Shown here piece by piece: positions 25,664 through 34,681 of a stretch of 64,000 nt of DNA. Source of the DNA: SB11 sp965222995 (GTDB lineage Bacteria > Bacteroidota > Bacteroidia > UBA8524); the NCBI GenBank assembly GCA_965222995.1, contig OZ244977.1:2356001-2420000 (forward strand), given 5' to 3'. The position numbers and the translations under genes were made by a program. Numbering within the stretch: position 1 is the stretch's first letter; every line of letters begins with the position of its first letter. The notes beneath the pieces are model-generated. The model ran no database searches and was not told the origin of the DNA. It saw nothing but the letters and a program-made list of their open reading frames with translations.

Positions 25664-28600
25664 ATGAGTTTTCGCCATATTAAACATATAATACTTTCTC
25701 TTTTGCTTTGTTGTATAGCAGTATCAACACAAGCAACCCACCTAGTGGGAGGAAGTATGAGCTATGAATATGTTGGGCGATTGGGTAACGGAAATTTCCA
25801 ATATCGTGTTACCTTAAAAGTATATAGAGACTGTGCTGCATCTCAGGTAGAGTTTGATGATATAATTTCACTTGGTGCTTACAATGCCACTAATAATAGA
25901 AATTTAGCCCGTGTATTCGATTTCTCGAAGCTAAGTGAAATACCTGTTGACCCTCCACGCGGAGCGAACTGCCCCAGCCAACCACCTGTTTGTATCAGAG
26001 AAGCAACATATAGCAGATTAATAGATTTACCCGCATCAAATTTTGGGTACCATTTGGTTTGGAAACGTTGTTGCCGAAACACCCAGAGAAATATTATTGA
26101 CGATATAGGGCAAACCTATTATGCCTTCATCCCCCCTACTAATATTAGAAACAGCTCTCCTTTTTTCACGGGAGTTCCTGCACCCTATATCTGCCAAAAC
26201 GATACAACCATTTATTTTAATGGAGCATCAGACCCTGATGGTGATTCACTTTCATATAGGCTGGTTCACCCATGGGGGGGATTAAGCGATAATAGTCCTG
26301 TATTTACACCTCCAAGTAATATCAACATTCCTTTTGATAATGTTACTTATCGTTCAGGAGCGGGTTTCAATTCAGCAAACCCTTTTGGGCCAAATGGATT
26401 AGCAAGCATCAACCCTTATAATGGACTAACCACAATGCTTTCCCCTCAACAGGGAAGGTTTGCATTAGCCATTGAGGTTACGGAATGGAGAAACGGAATT
26501 GCACTTAGTACTATACGGCTAGATGTTCAAATGATAGTTATTCCTTGTAGTCCGAATGATAAACCTGATATTGCACCAACTACAGGCGGGTTTAACAGAA
26601 CTATACAGGCAGGAAACACTTTGTGTTTTGACATAACTTCTAGCGATAATGACTTAAATGATATCAACGGTCAGTTTGTTGCCCAAAACATAACTATAAG
26701 CGGCAAAGGAGATATTTTTGGTGCTACCGGTTGGACGGGGCCAGTGGCAACTTTTGCTACTAAAACCAGCCCCGCCAATGTTACCTCACAGTTTTGTTGG
26801 ACACCAAGTTGCGACCAAGCCCGAACAGCACCCTATAACTTTGTTATTGATGCTATTGATGACGGTTGTCCCCCAAAAAGCCGAAGTGTAACATTTACTA
26901 TTACCGTTGAGCCTTTTATCGGGCAACAAAATATTACCGGCCCTATAAATGTTTGCGAAGGGGCTAATTCTACCTATTCAATTCCATTTACTGCGGGACA
27001 TAAGTATAAATGGACTGTTATTGGAGGAACGATTGTAGGAGGTGATGACCAAAGTTCTGTAACCATAAGCTGGACAACTGTTGGTACCGGCAGAGTACGT
27101 GTAATAGAAACCAGTATAGGCGGATGTGTAGGTACACCCGCTGAGCGGATGATCAATATTGCCCCCAAACCCCCAATTAGGAATATCACGGGACAAGACA
27201 CTGTTTGTGAGTTTACCAATAACTATACTTACCAAGTGCCTGCTGTTGCAGGAAATACTTTTCAATGGTTTGTAAACGGTGGAACTATTACCGCCCAACC
27301 CCAACCTAATCAAGTAACCGTAAACTGGGGAGCAATTGGTAATGCAGAAATTTATATGCTTGAAACCAATGCTGCAGGCTGTGTAGGAGATACAAACAGA
27401 TTTCCTGTAGTTATAACCAAGCCGTTATTAGATACCCTCTTCGGTAGCCCTTCCGTTTGCCCGAATATTTCAGGTGTTCGCTACTATGTTCTTCCCGCTC
27501 AGGGAGCAACCTACCAGTGGTTTGTAGAAGGTGGAGTTATTGCCAGTGGAGCAGGTACCCCTGAAATTACAGTAAACTGGGGAGAAGAAGGTATTGGCTT
27601 TGTAAAAGTGGTAGAAACACTTAAATGGGGCTGTGTTGGAGATACTATTAGATACAGAGTTGAAAAAGGGTATAACCTTAAAGGTATAGTGCCAATAGGT
27701 TCTAATCCTGTTTGTGAGTTTACTGCAAACGAACGCTACGAAGTAATTAATACTAACGGTTCACAATATTTCTGGACTTTAAATGGTGGTACTAAAGCAA
27801 AAGACGATAGCTCTTACTTTGTTTTAGTCAACTGGGGCTCAACAGGAAACGGTTATGTTGAAGTTATAGAACGCAGTTATGACTCTGTAAATAACAGAGA
27901 ATGTATCAGTAACCCTGTAAGGTTGTCTGTATTGATAAACCCTATCCCTACCGCCGATGAAATTGTAGGTACATTTGTACTGTGCCAATCAACTGGTACT
28001 TATAACTATACATTAAATGGTTTTCAGGCTTCATCGTACATTTGGAGAATTGATGGCGATTCATCAAACATAACAGGTCAAGGAACCAATACGGTAACTA
28101 TTGACTGGACTTTAGACGGACAGTTTACCCTCTCTGTACTGGAAATAACTAAAGACAGTTGCACCAATTTGGTAGTTGATTCTTTAGTAACCGTAAATAA
28201 AAAACCTACTACTACCCCTATAGTGGGTGATAGTGTTGTTTGTTTTCCTTTCTATACCAACAGAAACTACACAACAACAGGTTTCCCTACTTCAACATTC
28301 AATTGGACTATAAATAGCGGAACTATTAATAGTGGTAATGGTTCACCTTTAATAAATGTAGACTGGTCGGGTCAACAAGACAATACCATAGAAGTAATTG
28401 AAGTTTCAGATAAGGGTTGCCCCGGTGATACCATAAGGTATGATGTTTTTGCTGATGACCCCAGACTGAAAATGCGCTTTGTTTCTGTAGGTTTTCCCGA
28501 TGATAGAATGGAAACCCGATGGGAGCTTACCAATGCACCCAAGTTTAATTCTGTTTTTACTATACAGCGTAGTGTAGCAGGAAGTGGCAATTGGATTGAT

Positions 28601-29284
28601 GCTGGTACCGTTCCTCAAAGTGATTTTACTTTTACTGATAAAAACATTAATACTGATGTTACCCCTTTTGATTACCGTATAAAATCTCAAAACCTTTGTA
28701 AAAGAGATATATACTCTGATGTGCATAGAAGCATATTACTTACAGGTAATAAGTTTAATGACGATTTATACTCAGTACTTATTAACTGGACAAGATACTT
28801 AGGCTGGGATAATGGGGTACGTACTTATGAAGTACATAGAAGTAATGACTTTAACCCTGCATATTTCTTTTCAAAAGATGTGGGAAGTGATACTACTGAT
28901 AACTATAGCGACGGGTTTAATAACTTCTCGCAACGTTACCGTATCAAAGCTTATGAAAATGGTGGTAATGGCGATACCAGTTGGTCAAACGAAATATTCT
29001 TCAATTTCGACCCTGTAATATGGGTACCTAACGCTTTTACACCTAACGATGACGGACTAAACAGTAAATTCAAAATTGTTTATGGTAGTATCAAAACCTT
29101 TAAGCTGGTAATTTACGATCGCTGGGGTGAAGAAATGTTTAGTACTACCGATATTGATAATAACTGGGACGGTACTTTTAAAGGCAGACCTTGCCCTGAT
29201 GGGGTTTATATTTATACCCTCCGCTACTCGGGCGCCGATAATATTATCAAAAACATGGCGGGTAACATTACTTTGTTACGCTAA
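25664..29284 (+). CDS. Giant surface protein, tandem paralogue with Ig/PKD-like repeats and T9SS type B C-terminus
   Basis: 1206 residues, the same architecture as the gene before it: signal peptide, ATHLVGGSMSYEYVG domain start, DDGCPPKSRSVTF, repeats with 'GG(T/V)I' and 'VET..GCVGDT', an FN3-like segment (VHRSNDFNPAYFFSKD), and the type B sorting domain (VPNAFTPNDDG ... IYDRWGEEMF ... NWDG ... GVYIYTLRY). Similarity is visible along the whole length, including matching positions of Trp and Cys, so the pair arose by gene duplication. It is predicted to be exported by T9SS. Its ligand or role is unknown. It may be used alternatively with the first copy, since each has its own inverted repeat upstream. 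Confidence 0.8.
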   Translation: MSFRHIKHIILSLLLCCIAVSTQATHLVGGSMSYEYVGRLGNGNFQYRVTLKVYRDCAASQVEFDDIISLGAYNATNNRNLARVFDFSKLSEIPVDPPRGANCPSQPPVCIREATYSRLIDLPASNFGYHLVWKRCCRNTQRNIIDDIGQTYYAFIPPTNIRNSSPFFTGVPAPYICQNDTTIYFNGASDPDGDSLSYRLVHPWGGLSDNSPVFTPPSNINIPFDNVTYRSGAGFNSANPFGPNGLASINPYNGLTTMLSPQQGRFALAIEVTEWRNGIALSTIRLDVQMIVIPCSPNDKPDIAPTTGGFNRTIQAGNTLCFDITSSDNDLNDINGQFVAQNITISGKGDIFGATGWTGPVATFATKTSPANVTSQFCWTPSCDQARTAPYNFVIDAIDDGCPPKSRSVTFTITVEPFIGQQNITGPINVCEGANSTYSIPFTAGHKYKWTVIGGTIVGGDDQSSVTISWTTVGTGRVRVIETSIGGCVGTPAERMINIAPKPPIRNITGQDTVCEFTNNYTYQVPAVAGNTFQWFVNGGTITAQPQPNQVTVNWGAIGNAEIYMLETNAAGCVGDTNRFPVVITKPLLDTLFGSPSVCPNISGVRYYVLPAQGATYQWFVEGGVIASGAGTPEITVNWGEEGIGFVKVVETLKWGCVGDTIRYRVEKGYNLKGIVPIGSNPVCEFTANERYEVINTNGSQYFWTLNGGTKAKDDSSYFVLVNWGSTGNGYVEVIERSYDSVNNRECISNPVRLSVLINPIPTADEIVGTFVLCQSTGTYNYTLNGFQASSYIWRIDGDSSNITGQGTNTVTIDWTLDGQFTLSVLEITKDSCTNLVVDSLVTVNKKPTTTPIVGDSVVCFPFYTNRNYTTTGFPTSTFNWTINSGTINSGNGSPLINVDWSGQQDNTIEVIEVSDKGCPGDTIRYDVFADDPRLKMRFVSVGFPDDRMETRWELTNAPKFNSVFTIQRSVAGSGNWIDAGTVPQSDFTFTDKNINTDVTPFDYRIKSQNLCKRDIYSDVHRSILLTGNKFNDDLYSVLINWTRYLGWDNGVRTYEVHRSNDFNPAYFFSKDVGSDTTDNYSDGFNNFSQRYRIKAYENGGNGDTSWSNEIFFNFDPVIWVPNAFTPNDDGLNSKFKIVYGSIKTFKLVIYDRWGEEMFSTTDIDNNWDGTFKGRPCPDGVYIYTLRYSGADNIIKNMAGNITLLR

Positions 29285-29486
29285 CCCTCACTCCTTTTCA
29301 CTTTACTTTATGTGATTTCTATATGCTGTTTTAGCATAATTCTTCATACTTTTTTTATTTTTCAGCCATTTTGTCACTTAAAACATGGGATGAAATTAAT
29401 TTTAAGCCATAATGACATTAAAAATGTGTTGGTACGTGCATTGATTTAAATAGGACAAACTCAAAAAGAACAAAAATTATATAATT

Positions 29487-29930
29487 ATGAACTTAGTAAA
29501 ATTTAAACCCACAAGAAACTTATTTCAAGATTCAATGACCCCTTTCAACTCATTCTTCGATTCGTTTTTTAACGATGTAAATGAGGCAAGTAATGATAGA
29601 GGTAGTTTTTTCACTCCACAAGTAGACGTTAAAGAAACCGAGACTGCTTTTGCTCTTGATTTCTCTCTACCCGGTTTAGAAAAAGATGAAGTGAAAATTG
29701 AATTGAAAGAAAACAGACTTACCGTAAGTGGTGAGCGCAAAACCGAAAAAGAAGATAAAACTGCTAAATACCACCGTATAGAAAGTAAATACGGTAGCTT
29801 TAGCCGCAGCTTTCTTTTACCTGATAATGTAAAGAAAGATGAAATTGATGCCAACTTTAAAAACGGAGTACTAAATATTACTATTCCAAAAACTGAAGTG
29901 GCTCAACCCAAAGCAATTGAAATTAAATAA
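29487..29930 (+). CDS. Small heat shock protein, Hsp20/alpha-crystallin family
   Basis: 147 residues, normal length. The N-terminal arm (MNLVKFKPTRNLFQDSMTPFNSFFDSFF) is followed by the alpha-crystallin domain from PQVDVKETETAF to GVLNITIPK, with the family motif PGLEKDEVKIELKENRLTVSG and the conserved A/G-x-L-like GVL near the end. The C-terminal extension AIEIK carries the I-x-I motif that docks into neighbouring subunits. It is an ATP-independent holdase that binds unfolding proteins in the cytoplasm. It is a single gene with a strong terminator after it. No CIRCE-type operator is seen in front. Confidence 0.92.
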   Translation: MNLVKFKPTRNLFQDSMTPFNSFFDSFFNDVNEASNDRGSFFTPQVDVKETETAFALDFSLPGLEKDEVKIELKENRLTVSGERKTEKEDKTAKYHRIESKYGSFSRSFLLPDNVKKDEIDANFKNGVLNITIPKTEVAQPKAIEIK

Positions 29931-29963
29931 TATAGTGAAGTAGGTTTTTTCATAGTTTGTTTA

Positions 29964-29992
29964 CAGCCCAAAGGTGTTATGCCTTTGGGCTG
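29964..29992. terminator. Bidirectional terminator between hsp20 and the 1513-residue protein gene
   Basis: CAGCCCAAAGG and CCTTTGGGCTG are perfect 11-base arms around a 7-base loop (TGTTATG), followed on the plus strand by TTTACTTTTT. It lies between two convergent genes (plus-strand stop at 29930, minus-strand stop at 30006), so it can serve both, though the minus side has a weaker T-run. Confidence 0.8.
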
Positions 29993-30005
29993 TTTACTTT
30001 TTATA

Positions 30006-33000
30006 CTAGCGTATAACATACACCGTACCCCAAACCGTTTTCTTTCGGTTTTCAGCAGTTCTAAAACGTATTATATAAGAATAAATACCGGTTTGCACTT
30101 CTTCTCCTTTATATCTTCCATCCCAAACACAAGGTCGATCGCAGCCTCTATCGCAATCACAATCGTATAAAATTTCTCCCCATCTGTTAAATATTTTCAT
30201 GCTGTAGGTTTGTGTACCTGTATTTACAGGAGCAAAACCATCATTTAACCCTTTGCTGCTAATGGGGCTGAATGCATTAGGAATAAAATAAGTAAACGGG
30301 TCTGATATTATTGTAATCTTCTCCACTGTATCTATACAACCCAAATTGTTTATAGCTATTAAGCGGATGATAAATGTACCTGTATCTTTAAAGGTTTTAT
30401 TTATGTTTCCATAGTTTGCTATAGCTATACTATCATTCTCTCCCAACCACCAAACAAAATTATCGGCATTAGAACTTTGGTTAATAAAGGTTATCGGCTC
30501 GTCTACAATTCTAACTTCAGGTGTAATCCTAAAATTAGCCGTTGGTTTGTCAAATACCTGAATAATATTGTTAATGGTTACAGAATCATCACAACCAATA
30601 GCATTACTCACTTTAAGAAACAGATTATACCTGCCGCTTTGCGTTAATACAAATTGTGGTATAGTGTCTTGTTGTTGTTCACTAAAACCGTTTCCGGTTA
30701 CTCGCCAAATATTTAATGTGCTATCATGATTTAGAGATAAATCATTTACAGAAAAGGAAAGTGGAGGGCAACCTGTATTATTCTGTACAGAAAACCCTGC
30801 TGTTGGTGAAGGTAAAACATCAACTTCAATAGTATCATTTCCTGATAAAGCACAGTTATCATCAACATTTATAACATACTGATATTGCCCCGGAGTAAGT
30901 GTATTAATAGTAAGATTAGGTATAGTATCATTAGCTGTTGTTCCTACCCCCTGCCAAGTAATTTTATATTTTGCCGGGTCGCCACCAGTAATATTAGCTG
31001 CTAAGGGCAAGCTCCACCCAAAGCAAAGCACAGTATCATTATTAGCTTCAATCCGTATAGGGTTTGGCACCGTTAATAGTATTTGCGCACTATCTTTAGC
31101 AGGTGTTGAACAGTTATCCTCAACAATTATTTTAAATAGTGAGGCGCTATCAGGAGTAACATCAATAGAAATACCCGTATTCTGTGTTCCATCAGGGTAT
31201 ACCCATGTAAATTTATACTGGCTGCTATCCCCTCCCGTTGTAAAGGCTGATAGGGTAATGGTTTCACCAAAACAGGCTTCAGTCTTTCCATTGGCTATAA
31301 CATCAAGCGGAGCACGAATAAAAACAAATACACGGGCTGTGTCAGCATAATTAGTACAACCTCCATCATTTAAGGCTAACACATAAGTACCTGAACTTTG
31401 TGGCGAGGTTGTGAATGAAGATTGATTTACTGTTGAAGCATCGGGCAATGTCCACTCAAAGTTATAATTGCTATTATCTCCCCCAGTGGCACCTGCATTA
31501 AGCGCAAAGGCCTCTCCTGCACAAATTGCAGAATCTGTGTATGGTAAAATAATTTTTAAACTGTCCCTAACTACTACTCTCACATATCCGCTATCATTTT
31601 TATCGGTACAGCCATCACTTAGTATGGCTTTGTATGTAGTGGTGATAGTAGGGGTTACTTTCAAGCTAAAATTAGTTCCTGCTTGTGTATTATTACTACT
31701 ATCTAACCATTGTATTTGGTACTGACTGTTTTTGCCTCCATTGGCTGTGGCACGCAGTTCGGCCTCTTCGCCAATACAAATAGTAGTATCGCTGTTCAAA
31801 CTTAGGCTAAGGCTATCTCTAACCGTAATGGTTATTGTTGTAGAATCTGTTAGCCCGTTAAAATTATTAGTAACTTTTACTTTATAAGTAGTAGTTGTAG
31901 CAGGGCTTACCAGTATTGTTTTATTGGTGTCTTGCCCATTGTCCCAACTATACTTTAAGAGTGATGTATCACAACTTAAAACATCTGCCGTTAGTTCAAT
32001 ACTTTGTCCTTTGCAAATGGTACTGTCTTTAGTTGCTATTATTGTAAATACATTATCTACGGTAGCTTTTACAAATGCAGTGTCTGACAGTGATGTACTT
32101 ATATCTTGCAAAACAACTCTATAGGTGGTAGTGCTATCAGGCACTGGTTTAAATACTGCCTGGGCACCCAAAACAGTAGCGGTATCTAAACTGTCTACCC
32201 AGGTAAATTTGTATTTGCCGGTATCACACCCACTCCCAAAAGCCTGAAAATTTGCTTCACTACCTTTGCATATTGTAGTATCGGCAGTAGTTGTAACATT
32301 TAAAACCGTATCTATTTGGAGCGTAAATAACGTTGTGTCTATTCTAGGGGTACAGCTGTCTCCTGCAACCAGTTGATAGGTTGTTGTGTTTTGTGGTGAT
32401 ACTTCTAAACTGTCTAATGATGTAAGTACATTAGTAGAGTCTTTTATACTCCAACTATACCAGTAGGTACTATCCCCGCCTGTTACATTTGCTCTTAATA
32501 CTACCTTTTGCCCTCGGCAAGATGAATTTGTACCATTTATACCTACCGATAAATCCTGTCTTACCAAAACCCTTACATAATCAGTATCAGTAACTCCGCA
32601 GCCACTACTATCACTAATAATTATTCTGTATTCTAAAGTACTGTCGGGTTCAATTAATGGTCTTCTGTTTGATGTATCTGCAGCATTTACCATATAAGTG
32701 CTTGGAGACCACTCCCATTTGCTTCCCCCTGTGGTACTTAGTTGTACAGGTTCACCCTTACAAGCCCAAAAATCAGGGCCTGCATTGGCAGTATCTTTAC
32801 TAAAAATTAATAATCGTAATGTATCGCGCCTAAAAAAGCTTTGCACTATTGGTTTAGTACTTATAATCCGAATACGGTATTTATCCGTAGTAGCTACATC
32901 AAATAAAGGCAAAGTTCCTTTTATCGTCCCGTCAGCAGTATCTTTTAATCTTCCCAGTTCACGTTCGCCACCATCAAAATTGCCTGCACTATCACTTAAC

Positions 33001-34547
33001 TGTGCTATAAATACATTCCCCGTATCGTACCTGCCTATTTTGGTGTAGGGAATATCAAAACTGTCTCCTGCACAATATGGTCCGGGGTTTACATTGCCCC
33101 TAGTGATACTAAAATCAACAATCTTGGCTGTGAAAAAGTTAACACTTGAGTTTCCCGAAGCTGATTTATTTAAAACATTAACAAATGAGTTAAAGGTACC
33201 TGTAACTATTCCGTTTCCATCTAAATCAGCACTTACCCCCCTAACGGTATTTTGCGCCCCACTAACACCACCTCCAAATGCCCATAGAAAATTGCCTAAA
33301 GTATCTGTTTTTGAAATAAACAGATTTGGAGCTGCGGGAACATATTTCATTGTAATAGAATTATCCCACCTAATATCAGAAGTGTTAAATTGCCCTCCGA
33401 AGTAAATAAAACCGTTTCTTATTTTAATCCCCCCTATTGCTGCTGCATTTCCATTACCTGTAACGGCCTCTCCTTTTTTAATCCATTTGGGGTTAATATT
33501 CTTGTCAAAGTATGTTACATAAGAATTTAATATTGTAGCATTAGCTACGCCGCCAACAGTTGATTTTAGCCCTATGGTATCAAAGTTAATAGTATCTCTA
33601 AAAATTCCTATTATGGCACTTTCTCCATTATCTCTTACAGACATCCCGTAGCACACTGCCAGTTTTGTATCAAATTTTTCACCATCAATAAAATTTAGCA
33701 GTGGATTATACTTAAGTATTGTAATCCCGGTATCGTTAAAGTTGGTGCTTCCTACAACAAAGCTCCCTCTTGAACTTAAGCAAACATAAATACTGTTAAC
33801 AGCATCACTATCTATATCAATCAATGCCTCATTGCCGGTTCCGCCAATATTTGTTGCACCTAAAAAAGTTCCTGATGGAGAATATTTAACTATTCCGACA
33901 TCATTTTGATTTGTACCACTAGATGTTATAGACTGTGTTGTCCCACTAAAATCAATTGTTCCCCTATAAGTAAACCCTAAAATAACATTGTCTGAATTGT
34001 CTGAAGCCAACTTACCCGTAAAGACAAAGTTATTAGGAGTTAAAGTTCTTATCCATTGGGCTACACCATTTTCGTTATATTTTAATACTGCTAAGTACCC
34101 CGAACCAGTAGTTGGTGCAGTCGCAGAAATGCCATTGCCGAAACTTATGTTGCCTTTATATTCAACCGAAACATAAATATCTCCTTTTGTATCAGTAGTT
34201 ACATCTCTGTAGAAGCAAGAACTGGATGTAGAGTTTCTTGTAGTTTGGTTTACCCATAGTATTTTACCATCACTATCATACTTAATAATAAGTGCATTAG
34301 ATTCAAAACCACTACTTGCAGTAGGTCTTGTAAACTTAAAAGTATTAGAGAAATTAGTTATTGAAAATGTGTCTCTGTATGAGCCACAAATTATTTTGTT
34401 ATTAGACTTATCAACGGTTACTGAATTTGAATTTTGGGAGTTAGTTCCTATCCCGGTCTCCAGCCACTCGCATTCCTGTCCACGTATTCCTAAATATAGT
34501 AATAGTAGCAATGATAATAATTGATATTTCAGATGCTTAACACCCAC
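30006..34547 (-). CDS. Large T9SS type B cargo protein with SBBP-like and PKD domains
   Basis: 1513 residues with a signal peptide (KYQLLSLLLLLYLGIRGQ). The first 480 residues contain SBBP-type repeats (NALIIKYDSDGKILW, YLAVLKYNENGVAQW, DVGIVKYSPSGTFL). Then come many Ig-like repeats of about 75 residues built on 'ICKG....L.A...G....Y.FTW.D', and two PKD domains near the end (AGFSVQNNTGCPPLSFSVND and VWWLGENDS). The last 90 residues are a type B T9SS sorting domain (YFIPNAFSPIS ... IFNRWGEILY ... GIYSYIIRF). That domain carries an odd insertion with four Cys (DCDCDRGCDRPC) before WDG. It is expected on the surface, possibly in adhesion. Function is not known. Confidence 0.78.
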   Translation of the reverse strand: MGVKHLKYQLLSLLLLLYLGIRGQECEWLETGIGTNSQNSNSVTVDKSNNKIICGSYRDTFSITNFSNTFKFTRPTASSGFESNALIIKYDSDGKILWVNQTTRNSTSSSCFYRDVTTDTKGDIYVSVEYKGNISFGNGISATAPTTGSGYLAVLKYNENGVAQWIRTLTPNNFVFTGKLASDNSDNVILGFTYRGTIDFSGTTQSITSSGTNQNDVGIVKYSPSGTFLGATNIGGTGNEALIDIDSDAVNSIYVCLSSRGSFVVGSTNFNDTGITILKYNPLLNFIDGEKFDTKLAVCYGMSVRDNGESAIIGIFRDTINFDTIGLKSTVGGVANATILNSYVTYFDKNINPKWIKKGEAVTGNGNAAAIGGIKIRNGFIYFGGQFNTSDIRWDNSITMKYVPAAPNLFISKTDTLGNFLWAFGGGVSGAQNTVRGVSADLDGNGIVTGTFNSFVNVLNKSASGNSSVNFFTAKIVDFSITRGNVNPGPYCAGDSFDIPYTKIGRYDTGNVFIAQLSDSAGNFDGGERELGRLKDTADGTIKGTLPLFDVATTDKYRIRIISTKPIVQSFFRRDTLRLLIFSKDTANAGPDFWACKGEPVQLSTTGGSKWEWSPSTYMVNAADTSNRRPLIEPDSTLEYRIIISDSSGCGVTDTDYVRVLVRQDLSVGINGTNSSCRGQKVVLRANVTGGDSTYWYSWSIKDSTNVLTSLDSLEVSPQNTTTYQLVAGDSCTPRIDTTLFTLQIDTVLNVTTTADTTICKGSEANFQAFGSGCDTGKYKFTWVDSLDTATVLGAQAVFKPVPDSTTTYRVVLQDISTSLSDTAFVKATVDNVFTIIATKDSTICKGQSIELTADVLSCDTSLLKYSWDNGQDTNKTILVSPATTTTYKVKVTNNFNGLTDSTTITITVRDSLSLSLNSDTTICIGEEAELRATANGGKNSQYQIQWLDSSNNTQAGTNFSLKVTPTITTTYKAILSDGCTDKNDSGYVRVVVRDSLKIILPYTDSAICAGEAFALNAGATGGDNSNYNFEWTLPDASTVNQSSFTTSPQSSGTYVLALNDGGCTNYADTARVFVFIRAPLDVIANGKTEACFGETITLSAFTTGGDSSQYKFTWVYPDGTQNTGISIDVTPDSASLFKIIVEDNCSTPAKDSAQILLTVPNPIRIEANNDTVLCFGWSLPLAANITGGDPAKYKITWQGVGTTANDTIPNLTINTLTPGQYQYVINVDDNCALSGNDTIEVDVLPSPTAGFSVQNNTGCPPLSFSVNDLSLNHDSTLNIWRVTGNGFSEQQQDTIPQFVLTQSGRYNLFLKVSNAIGCDDSVTINNIIQVFDKPTANFRITPEVRIVDEPITFINQSSNADNFVWWLGENDSIAIANYGNINKTFKDTGTFIIRLIAINNLGCIDTVEKITIISDPFTYFIPNAFSPISSKGLNDGFAPVNTGTQTYSMKIFNRWGEILYDCDCDRGCDRPCVWDGRYKGEEVQTGIYSYIIRFRTAENRKKTVWGTVYVIR

Positions 34548-34628
34548 AGTATTTATACAAATTTAGCTATAATTTGTTTTCTTATTTTATTGACTGAATC
34601 CTTTATACATCTGTTGAAAATATAGAAA

Positions 34629-34654
34629 AGCCCCCTATCAGAAAAAAGGGGGCT
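34629..34654 (-). terminator. Terminator of the 850-residue protein gene
   Basis: AGCCCCC and GGGGGCT are perfect 7-base arms around a 12-base A/T-rich loop. On the minus strand the stem is followed by TTTTCTATATTTTC, as expected for a factor-independent terminator, 28 bases after the stop of the gene at 34682-37234. Confidence 0.7.
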
Positions 34655-34681
34655 ATAAAAGTCAATGCATGTATTAATTTT

